The notes under the pieces: generated by a model
Seen by the model: the letters and a program-made list of their open reading frames with translations, nothing else
The model's database searches: none
Told to the model about the DNA's origin: nothing
Position numbers and translations under genes: made by a program
Part shown: positions 46,481-53,121 of the stretch, one piece after another
Position numbering within the stretch: the first letter of the stretch is position 1
Layout: each line of letters begins with the position of its first letter
Source of the DNA: Acrocarpospora pleiomorpha
GTDB taxonomy: Bacteria > Actinomycetota > Actinomycetes > Streptosporangiales > Streptosporangiaceae
NCBI RefSeq assembly: GCF_009687885.1
Contig: NZ_BLAF01000074.1
Location: 1 to 53,121, forward strand
Length of the DNA: 53,121 nt
Direction: 5' to 3'

Positions 46481-49400
46481 ATGCGAGTGAGCATCCTCGG
46501 CCCGCTCGAAGTGGTCGCCGGGGGCGAGGTGTCGACGATCGGCGGGGCCAGGTTGCGGGCCCTGCTGGTCCGGTTGGCCATCGACGCCGGGCGGGTCGTG
46601 ACGCTGGACCAGCTCGCGGAGGCGCTGTGGGGCGAGGCGGCGCCGGCGGATCGGGCCAACGCGCTCCAGTCGCTGGTGTCCCGGCTGCGCAGGGCGCTGC
46701 CGCGGGCGGAGCCGCTGCGTTCCGCGCCGGGCGGCTACCGCCTGGACGTGCCCAAGGATGACGTGGATCTGTACAAGTTCGAGCGGCTCGCCAGGGAAGG
46801 TCGGCGATGCCTGGAGGCGGGGGATCCTGGCCCGGCCTTGGCGCGGCTCGACGACGCGCTCGGGCTGTGGCGCGGGCGGCCGCTGGCGGATCTCGCCGAG
46901 GCGCCCTTCGTGGACGCGGCGATCAGCCGGTTGGACGAGTCCTGGCTGTCGGCCACCGAGGACCGCATCGAAGCCCTCCTCGCGCTCGGCTCCCCGGCCG
47001 GGCTCGCCGCCGAGGTGGCCGAACTCGCCGCCAAACATCCCCTGCGGGAGCGGCTGCGCGGCCTGCTCATGCGCGCGCTCTGCGCGGAAGGGCGGCAGGC
47101 CGAGGCGCTGGCGGGCTACGACGAGTTCCGGCGGTTACTGGCCGACGAGCTCGGTGTCGACCCCGGGCAGGCGCTCCAGCAGACCTACCTCGCCGTCCTG
47201 CGCGGCCCGGCCACTCCCGTACGGCGATCGCGGGGGAATCTCCGTACCGCGCTGACCAGCTTCGTCGGCAGGGACGACGAGATCGCCTGGATCGGCGCCA
47301 GGCTCCGGCGGGATCGGCTGGTCACGCTCGTCGGCCCCGGCGGCGCGGGCAAGACCCGGCTCGCCGTCACCGTCGCCGCCGGGCTGCCGCAGGCCGCCTG
47401 GCTGGTCGAGCTCGCCCCCGTGACCAACCCGGCCGACGTGCCGCAGGCCGTGCTGGGCACGCTCGGCCCTGCCTACAACGGCGACGCCAAGGACGACTCG
47501 ATGAGCCGCCTGGTCGAGACGCTGTCCGGCGCCGAGACCGTGCTGCTGCTCGACAACTGCGAGCACGTCGTGGACGCGGTGGCCCGCTTCGCCGACGAAC
47601 TCCTCGGCCGCTGCCCGCGCCTGCGCGTCCTGGCCACCAGCAGGGAACCTTTGGGCATCCTCGGCGAGACGCTCTACCCCATCCCGCCGCTCCGCCTGCC
47701 CACCGCCGACGACCTCGGCCCGGCCGTCCGGCTCTTCGTCGACCGGGCCGCCGCCGTCTCCCCGGGCTTCGCGCTCACCCCCGCCAACACCGGCCACGTG
47801 ATCGAGATCTGCGGCCGCCTGGACGGCCTCCCGCTGGCCATCGAACTGGCCGCCGCCCGGCTGCGCTCCCTCACCGTCGAGCAGGTCGCCGCCCGCCTGG
47901 ACGACCGATTCCGGCTCCTGACCAGCGGAAGCCGTACCGCGATGGCGCGGCACCAGACGTTGCGCGCGGTCGTCACCTGGAGCTGGGACCTGCTCACCGG
48001 CGCGGAGCGGCGGCTGGTGGCCCGGCTGGCCGTCTTTCCGGCCGGATTCACGATGGCCGCCGCCGAATCCCTGGGCGGCACGCTCGACCTGCTCGCCGCC
48101 CTCGTCGACAAGTCCCTGCTCCAACTCGTCGAAGGCCCTCGCTACCGCATGCTGGAAACCATCCGGGAGTACGCGTTGGAGCGCCTGGCCGAATCCGGCG
48201 ACCTCCACGAAACCCGGGCCGCGCACGCCGCGTACTTCCTGGACCTCGCCGAGACCGCGGAGCCGCACCTGCGCGGCGGCGACCAGATGACCTGGATCAC
48301 CACCCTCGACACCGAACACGCCAACCTGCTCGCCGCCCTGCACTTCGCCGCCGGCCGCGGCGACGCCGACACGGCGGTACGGCTCGGCGCCGCGCTCAGC
48401 CAGTTCTGGATGATCCGCGGTAAACGCAGCGAATCCGCGGGCTGGCTGCGGCTCGCCCTCGACGTCCCCGGGGAAGCCCCCGCGACCGCCCGCCAGATCG
48501 CCACCGCGCTCTATCTGATCAACTCCGCGGTCTCCGACAACTTCGCCAAGCTCGCCAACACCATCGAGGAGCTCCAAGGCATCGCCGTGCTGTCGGCGGC
48601 GGACGCGGACCACCCGGTGCTCGCGCTGATCGAACCGGCTCTCGCCCTGTTCACCGACGACACCGCGCGCGGCCTGGAGGTCATCCGCGAGCGGCTCAAC
48701 CATCCCGACCCCTGGGTCAGGGCGACCCTGCACCTGCTGCGCGCCTACATCCGCGAGAACGACGGCGACCGGGCCGGCATGCACCTCGACCTGACGGAGG
48801 CCGTGACCCGCTACCGCGAGATCGGCGAACGGTGGGGCCTCGGGCACGCGCTCACCTCGCTGGCCGACGTGCTGCTGGTATCCGGCGACTTCGACGGCGC
48901 CATCGCGGCCCTGGAGGAGGCGATCACCCTGGTCCAGCAGCTCAGCCCCGACGACGTCGCCGGACATCAGCGGATCTGGCTGGCCCAGGTGCGGGCGCAG
49001 AAGGGGGACGTGGCCCGGGCGCGGGCCGAACTGGAGGAGATGGCCGTGCACGACACGCGGGAGTGGACGGTGCGTAATGTCGTCTTCGCCCGCATGGGTC
49101 TGGGGGATATCGCCCGCTGGCACGGTGATCTGGACGAGGCCGCCCGCCAGTACGACATGGTTGCCGGTGAAGTGTCAGGCCTGAATGAGACGCGGTTGAT
49201 GGCGCCGCAGTTCCGAGCGCTGGTCATGACGTCCCAGGCCCACCTGGCCGTGGAGATCGGCGACCTGGAGGCAGCGGCGGAGCTCGTCGACCAGGCGGTC
49301 GACCTGACCATGATCGCGAAGGATATGCCCGTGCTGGCCAGGGTGGGGGTCGCCGCGGCGTCCGTCCAGGCCAGGCGTGGCGACCCCGTCCGGGGCGCGG

Positions 49401-49636
49401 TGACGCTCGGGGCGACCGAGCAGCTGCGCGGGGCGGCCGACAGGCTCAACACCGAAGTGGTCAGAGTCTCCGGCCACCTGGCCACCGTCCTGGGCGAGGC
49501 CGCCTACGAACGGGCGTACGCGAATGGCGTCGCGCTCGCTCGCGCCGACGCCATCGCGCAGGTGCGGTGCGGCTCAGGTCCTGCGGCGGTAGGCGCGCAC
49601 GGCCAGTGGCGCGAAAACGGCCAGCAGCAGCACTGA
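46481..49636 (+). CDS. AfsR/SARP-like regulator with BTAD, NB-ARC and TPR
   Basis: The 1051-residue protein starts with a winged DNA-binding domain (MRVSILGPLEVVAGGEVSTI, residues 1-90), then a BTAD domain (residues 95-240), an NB-ARC ATPase (LVTLVGPGGAGKTRLAVTVA with the Walker A loop, VLLLDNCEHV, LATSREPLGI, LDGLPLAIELAAARL), a winged-helix-like region near 500, and TPR-like repeats to the end. AfsR-like proteins switch on secondary-metabolite or stress genes on ligand binding. The last 63 bases overlap the convergent ABC permease gene. Neighbouring DrrAB-type exporter genes are plausible targets. Confidence 0.88.
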   Translation: MRVSILGPLEVVAGGEVSTIGGARLRALLVRLAIDAGRVVTLDQLAEALWGEAAPADRANALQSLVSRLRRALPRAEPLRSAPGGYRLDVPKDDVDLYKFERLAREGRRCLEAGDPGPALARLDDALGLWRGRPLADLAEAPFVDAAISRLDESWLSATEDRIEALLALGSPAGLAAEVAELAAKHPLRERLRGLLMRALCAEGRQAEALAGYDEFRRLLADELGVDPGQALQQTYLAVLRGPATPVRRSRGNLRTALTSFVGRDDEIAWIGARLRRDRLVTLVGPGGAGKTRLAVTVAAGLPQAAWLVELAPVTNPADVPQAVLGTLGPAYNGDAKDDSMSRLVETLSGAETVLLLDNCEHVVDAVARFADELLGRCPRLRVLATSREPLGILGETLYPIPPLRLPTADDLGPAVRLFVDRAAAVSPGFALTPANTGHVIEICGRLDGLPLAIELAAARLRSLTVEQVAARLDDRFRLLTSGSRTAMARHQTLRAVVTWSWDLLTGAERRLVARLAVFPAGFTMAAAESLGGTLDLLAALVDKSLLQLVEGPRYRMLETIREYALERLAESGDLHETRAAHAAYFLDLAETAEPHLRGGDQMTWITTLDTEHANLLAALHFAAGRGDADTAVRLGAALSQFWMIRGKRSESAGWLRLALDVPGEAPATARQIATALYLINSAVSDNFAKLANTIEELQGIAVLSAADADHPVLALIEPALALFTDDTARGLEVIRERLNHPDPWVRATLHLLRAYIRENDGDRAGMHLDLTEAVTRYREIGERWGLGHALTSLADVLLVSGDFDGAIAALEEAITLVQQLSPDDVAGHQRIWLAQVRAQKGDVARARAELEEMAVHDTREWTVRNVVFARMGLGDIARWHGDLDEAARQYDMVAGEVSGLNETRLMAPQFRALVMTSQAHLAVEIGDLEAAAELVDQAVDLTMIAKDMPVLARVGVAAASVQARRGDPVRGAVTLGATEQLRGAADRLNTEVVRVSGHLATVLGEAAYERAYANGVALARADAIAQVRCGSGPAAVGAHGQWRENGQQQH

Positions 49637-50395
49637 GAACGCCATGCTCCAGGCGATGTGCGATCCCGCCGGGCCACCCACCATGAGCGCCCGCGACGCC
49701 TCCATCGCGTGCGACACCGGGTTGACGTCCACCCAGGTTTGCAGCCAGCCCGGCAGCGTTTCCTTGGGGGCGATCATGCTGGTGCCGAAGGTGAGCGGGA
49801 ACAGGAGGAGGAACGCGATTCCCTGGACTCCGCCTGGTTCCCGTACCAGCATGCCGACCAGGACGAAGATCCAGCTCAGGCTGAACGCGAACACGATCGT
49901 CAGCACGCAGGCCAGCAGCGCGGACAGCACATTGGTCTGGATGCGGAAGCCCAGGATGAAGCCGGTGGTCATCAGGGAGACGGTCGCGACGACGTATCTG
50001 ATCAGATCGCCCAGGACCGAGCCGATGAGCGGCGCGGACCGGCCGATCGGCAGGCTGCGGAACCGGTCGAACACGCCCTTTCCGATGTCGGTGTTGAGGC
50101 TGACGCCGGTGGCCATCCCGCCGAACAGCACCGTCTGGACCAGGATGGCGGGCAGCAGGAACTGCAGGTAGTCGTGGGTGGAACCGGAGACGGCGCCGCC
50201 CAGCAGATACACGAACACCAGGGTGAAGATGATCGGCTGAAGCGTCACGTCGAGCAGTTGCTCCGGCGTGCGAAGCGTCTTGATCAGACTCCGCCTGCCC
50301 AGGGCCAGGCTGTGCCGGACCAGCCCGAACGGCCGCTCTGCGGTCCGCACCGCGACCGGCCTGGCCATCGGGCTCGCCTCTCTTGTCTGGGTCAT
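49574..50395 (-). CDS. DrrB-type ABC transporter permease
   Basis: The 273-residue permease has six predicted helices and the ABC-2 pattern: FDRFRSLPIGRSAPLIG after an outer region, and SMIAPKETLPGWLQTWVDVNPVSHAMEASRAL near the C-terminus. With the ATPase beside it, it should export a drug or lipid. The ATG at 50395 overlaps the ATPase stop (ATGA), so the two are coupled. A later ATG (50368, MARPV) is possible. Confidence 0.88.
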   Translation of the reverse strand: MTQTREASPMARPVAVRTAERPFGLVRHSLALGRRSLIKTLRTPEQLLDVTLQPIIFTLVFVYLLGGAVSGSTHDYLQFLLPAILVQTVLFGGMATGVSLNTDIGKGVFDRFRSLPIGRSAPLIGSVLGDLIRYVVATVSLMTTGFILGFRIQTNVLSALLACVLTIVFAFSLSWIFVLVGMLVREPGGVQGIAFLLLFPLTFGTSMIAPKETLPGWLQTWVDVNPVSHAMEASRALMVGGPAGSHIAWSMAFSVLLLAVFAPLAVRAYRRRT

Positions 50396-51339
50396 GCCGC
50401 CTCCTCGATGGTGTGGCGGCCGGTCAGGGTGAAGAAGACCTCGTCCAGGCTGGGGAGGCGCAGCGAGAGCTCGGTGACGACGATGCCCGCGTCGGCGAGC
50501 CGTCGCACGATCTCGGTGAAGGTCGCGTCGCCGTCCACGGGCACGGCCACCACGCCCCGGGTCGGCGAGTCGGCCGGGCGTCCCGCCACCGACGCGAGAA
50601 CGGCTGCTGCGTCCCCCAGCCGGGCCGGATCGGCCGGTCTGGCCAGCACGGTCTGTCCCCCGACCACCCGCTTGAGCTCGGCCGGACTCCCGTTCGCGAT
50701 CACCTTCCCGTGATCGATGACCGAGATGTCGTCGGCCAGCGCGTCCGCCTCCTCCAGGTACTGCGTGGTGAGCAGCACGGTCACGCCGTCCGCCACCAGC
50801 GACCGGATGATCATCCACACGTCGTCCCGCTTGACCGGGTCCAGGCCCGTCGTCGGCTCGTCGAGGTAGAGCACATCGGGGCGACCCACCAAGCTGGCCG
50901 CCAGGTCAAGCCGACGCCGCATTCCCCCCGAATACGTCTTGGCCGTGCGATTGGCGGCCTCGGCCAGCCCGAAGTCGTCCAGCAGCTCCGTCGCCCTGGC
51001 CCGCGCCTCCGACCGCCGCAGGTCCAGCAGCTGCCCGATCAGGACGAGGTTCTCCATGCCGGTCAGATCCTCGTCCACCGAGGCGTACTGACCGGTCAAC
51101 CCGATCATCCGCCGCACCTTGGCCGCCTGCCGCACCACATCCAGCCCTCCGACCGCGGCCCGCCCCTCGTCCGGCCGCAACAGGGTCGCCAGAATCCGCA
51201 CCGCCGTCGTCTTCCCGGCCCCGTTCGGCCCCAGCACCCCCAGCACACTTCCCTGCCGCCCACCCAGATCGATCCCGGCCAGCGCGGTCGTCTTCCCAAA
51301 CCGTTTCACGAGGCCTTCCGCCTCGAACGCGAATGTCAT
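50392..51339 (-). CDS. DrrA-type ABC transporter ATPase
   Basis: The 315-residue ATPase has Walker A (LGPNGAGKTTAVRIL), Q-loop (LTGQYASVDEDLTG), signature (YSGGMRRRLDLAASL), Walker B (VLYLDEPTTGLDPVKR) and the His in LTTQYLEEADALAD where others have a switch. This is the DrrA-type layout, with a C-terminal extension (VTELSLRLPSLDEVFFTLTG). It powers export, here with the coupled permease. The ATG at 51339 is chosen to place MTFAFEAEGLVKRFG at the N-terminus. Confidence 0.92.
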   Translation of the reverse strand: MTFAFEAEGLVKRFGKTTALAGIDLGGRQGSVLGVLGPNGAGKTTAVRILATLLRPDEGRAAVGGLDVVRQAAKVRRMIGLTGQYASVDEDLTGMENLVLIGQLLDLRRSEARARATELLDDFGLAEAANRTAKTYSGGMRRRLDLAASLVGRPDVLYLDEPTTGLDPVKRDDVWMIIRSLVADGVTVLLTTQYLEEADALADDISVIDHGKVIANGSPAELKRVVGGQTVLARPADPARLGDAAAVLASVAGRPADSPTRGVVAVPVDGDATFTEIVRRLADAGIVVTELSLRLPSLDEVFFTLTGRHTIEEAA

Positions 51340-51470
51340 ACCACCAGCCTGGCCACCCCCACTGTCATCGACCGCACAGACCGCTGACAGGAGGCAGGCA
51401 CCCATCTGCGTTGCCATATCTGTCTCTCAGGCGATCAAATAGTGGTCGCTGAGTTCGGACGGGAATCTCG
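51340..51470. promoter_or_regulatory. Divergent promoter region, DrrAB / pentapeptide protein
   Basis: These 131 bases separate the ABC operon (minus) and the pentapeptide-repeat gene (plus). No repeat or box is assigned with confidence. Confidence 0.4.
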
Positions 51471-53093
51471 ATGCCAAAGGTGCCACGTTGGGCTGTCTGG
51501 GTATTGTCCGCGCTGACCGTGGGTGTGGTCACGAGTTCCCTTCTGCGTGCTGGGCGCGTAGTCCCAGGGCCGGCGGCCCCAGAAGAGGAGATCTTGCCTC
51601 CCGACACGGGCGGTCAACTCGACCCGCTGGTTCCAGCGTGGCCGAGAAAGCTGCTCACCGGTTTCGCTCGAACCTTGATGCTGGTGGCACTTCTCTTTTT
51701 CGTCTTCTACTGGCTGGCAACCAGGCCGGCCTACTTTTCGGATTACTGTTCGTGTCAGCTGCCATTCATGTTTCGGGAAACTTCGGACTGGCTGAGCGTT
51801 TCCCTGTTCCATGTGGTGCTCTGGAGCGGGGTTGTCCTCTCGGCTCTGTGGCTCTTTCTCGTGCGAATCTGGGGGCTGGGGACGCGGGCCCGGCCGGTAA
51901 CTCGAATTCATGGGCAGATATCCAGGATTTGCTGGCAAGCCACCGCCGCTCTCGCCTATATGATGTCCCTCCTTGTCCTAGTTACCTTGGCAACCTATAG
52001 GTCCAACGGGAGCAACTGGCTTATCCCCGAATCCGACGCCGTCATTGAGTTCGGCTGGGGTGGACTGCTCATCTCGTGGACGCTGTACGTCTCGGCCTCG
52101 GTCACCATCGCCTCCCTCGCCACCGACCTCAAGTGGCCGATGGACACGCTGTACGTGTACGCGATCGTCGCTTTCGGCTGCGCGGCCTTCCTCGTCGCGC
52201 AATTGACCCGTGAGCGGAGTTTCGTCATCGAGTCGATAGGACTGACCGCGAGTGCTTACGTGCTGGTCTGTGTTCTCGGGGCGGGGGCGCTCCTGTGGGC
52301 GCAGGACGCCTCCTCCAAGGCCAGTCGCAGCAATCTAGGCGCGGCTATCATCGGCGGCGGAGTCATCGCATTCGTGATCTTCGCCCAGCAGGATGCCGCT
52401 GATCAGGGGCGGGAAGAACAGGCGGTGCTGAACGCACTTCGTACCCAGCAGGATCTTACGGGCGCCGATCTGCGAGGCCGGGACCTCAGCGCCATGTCCC
52501 TGCGCGGACGACAACTGCGGGATGCGAATCTGACCGGCACTCAGCTCTCCGGTGCCGATCTGTCCCGGGCGCGCCTGGCGGACGCACTCCTCGTCGGATC
52601 GCTGTTCTCTGATGCGAAACTAGCGAATGCCGACATGTCACATGCCGAGATCACATGCGCGGATTTCTATAACGCAGATCTACGCGGGGCGAATCTGTCG
52701 GACGTCACCGTGGATGTGAGCGTGACCGAAGGAAAAGCGGAGCTAGGCGAAGACAAGGCAAGAAACAACGGATTCTCATTGAGTCGGAATTTATGCGAGA
52801 CCGAGGACGAAGACCTCTGGTCCACCATCAGTTTCGAAAGGGCCGACCTGCGCAACACCACGTTGAAAAATGCCGACTTACGCCGGGCCAGCTTCTGCGG
52901 CGCCGACCTGCGCGGTGCCGACCTGACCCAGGCACGCCTGTATCTCCTTGAGTCGGACGCGACGAGCACCAAGTTCTATGCGCGTTTCCATGACGCCAAG
53001 TTCGACGCGACGACCCTTTGGCCACCGCGCTTTCAGCCCGAAGCCATTCAAGGAGACAGCATCGGGTCCTGTGGAATATACGATGGAACATGA
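51471..53093 (+). CDS. Membrane protein with C-terminal pentapeptide repeats
   Basis: The 540-residue protein has seven or more hydrophobic helices in residues 1-310 (for example LLTGFARTLMLVALLFFVFY and ASAYVLVCVLGAGALLW). Residues 325-510 hold A(D/N)LxX pentapeptide repeats (LTGADLRGRDLSAMSLRGRQ and onwards, RADLRNTTLKNADLRRASF), interrupted by an acidic insert of about 40 residues (TEGKAELGEDKARNNG). Such repeats fold as a right-handed beta-helix and may act as protein or DNA mimics. The function is unknown. It lies divergent to the DrrAB operon and its stop overlaps the next possible start. Confidence 0.8.
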   Translation: MPKVPRWAVWVLSALTVGVVTSSLLRAGRVVPGPAAPEEEILPPDTGGQLDPLVPAWPRKLLTGFARTLMLVALLFFVFYWLATRPAYFSDYCSCQLPFMFRETSDWLSVSLFHVVLWSGVVLSALWLFLVRIWGLGTRARPVTRIHGQISRICWQATAALAYMMSLLVLVTLATYRSNGSNWLIPESDAVIEFGWGGLLISWTLYVSASVTIASLATDLKWPMDTLYVYAIVAFGCAAFLVAQLTRERSFVIESIGLTASAYVLVCVLGAGALLWAQDASSKASRSNLGAAIIGGGVIAFVIFAQQDAADQGREEQAVLNALRTQQDLTGADLRGRDLSAMSLRGRQLRDANLTGTQLSGADLSRARLADALLVGSLFSDAKLANADMSHAEITCADFYNADLRGANLSDVTVDVSVTEGKAELGEDKARNNGFSLSRNLCETEDEDLWSTISFERADLRNTTLKNADLRRASFCGADLRGADLTQARLYLLESDATSTKFYARFHDAKFDATTLWPPRFQPEAIQGDSIGSCGIYDGT

Positions 53094-53121
53094 TGAAGAA
53101 GTCTGCGAGATCACACCAAGA
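53090..53121 (+). CDS. Possible start of a further gene (truncated by window edge)
   Basis: ATGATGAAGAAG at 53090 overlaps the pentapeptide-gene stop (ATGA), giving MMKKSARSHQ before the window ends. No strong ribosome site is seen. It could be a coupled gene or chance. Confidence 0.25.
   Translation, partial: MMKKSARSHQ

Noticed and set aside
44243..53093. Secondary-metabolite biosynthetic gene cluster
   Set aside because: Only regulator, exporter and a reductase are present; no synthase, cyclase or peptide synthetase was found.

Overview
The window is high-GC DNA of an actinomycete, most likely of the order Streptosporangiales (Nonomuraea/Streptosporangium-type). Reasons: strong GC bias at third codon positions, GTG and TTG starts, AfsR/BTAD, ECF-sigma and SpoIIE families, a conservon-type sensor kinase, and the chromosomal order pyrE, dedA, fbaA, DUF3151, purA. 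Naming the order is inference. No rRNA, tRNA, CRISPR array, complete insertion sequence or complete prophage was seen.

Layout. 1-2.4 kb: cell-wall and secreted proteins (VanX-like dipeptidase, CHAP hydrolase, small Cys-rich secreted protein). 2.4-11 kb: housekeeping genes (HisC-type aminotransferase, EamA exporter, a GGDEF-like/winged-helix regulator, MurA, purC-purD, CorA). 10.9-12.7 kb: a decayed island with a head-to-head DUF1902-like pair (one copy broken by TGA), TPR-like and MarR-like remnants and a DUF5946-like gene. 12.7-17.9 kb: NYN-domain protein, a membrane-anchored ECF sigma factor fused to a large secreted-type domain, and pyrE fused in frame to a GGDEF-like protein. 17.9-20.8 kb: RodZ-C-like protein, DedA, fbaA, DUF3151. 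20.8-24.0 kb: a second accessory patch between DUF3151 and purA (chimeric pseudogene, DUF1772 protein, broken monooxygenase, TetR with a candidate operator, transposase stub). 24.0-26.4 kb: purA and a GDPD. 26.4-32.8 kb: signalling island of a soluble hybrid kinase with seven HAMP units, its coupled response regulator and a divergent SpoIIE phosphatase. 32.8-39.1 kb: S9 peptidase, RlmA-like methyltransferase, a 48-residue zinc ribbon protein, MBL hydrolase, MFS transporter, TolB-like secreted protein, Nudix. 39.3-46.4 kb: MMPL transporter, orphan CvnA-like kinase, small membrane protein plus SnoaL-like protein, tandem Nudix protein, aldo/keto reductase. 46.5-53.1 kb: AfsR-like regulator, DrrAB-type ABC exporter, pentapeptide-repeat membrane protein, and the edge of another gene.

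How the genes work together. purD-purC are translationally coupled and, with purA and pyrE, supply nucleotides. The hybrid kinase and response regulator are also coupled, and the divergent SpoIIE phosphatase suggests a link to partner-switching control. The AfsR-like regulator, DrrAB exporter and reductase form a plausible drug-response cluster. No complete biosynthetic cluster or defence system is visible. The most unusual points are the ECF sigma/secreted-domain fusion, the GGDEF-like-PyrE in-frame fusion, the 552-bp higher-order repeat in the HAMP array, and the three-module Nudix protein.
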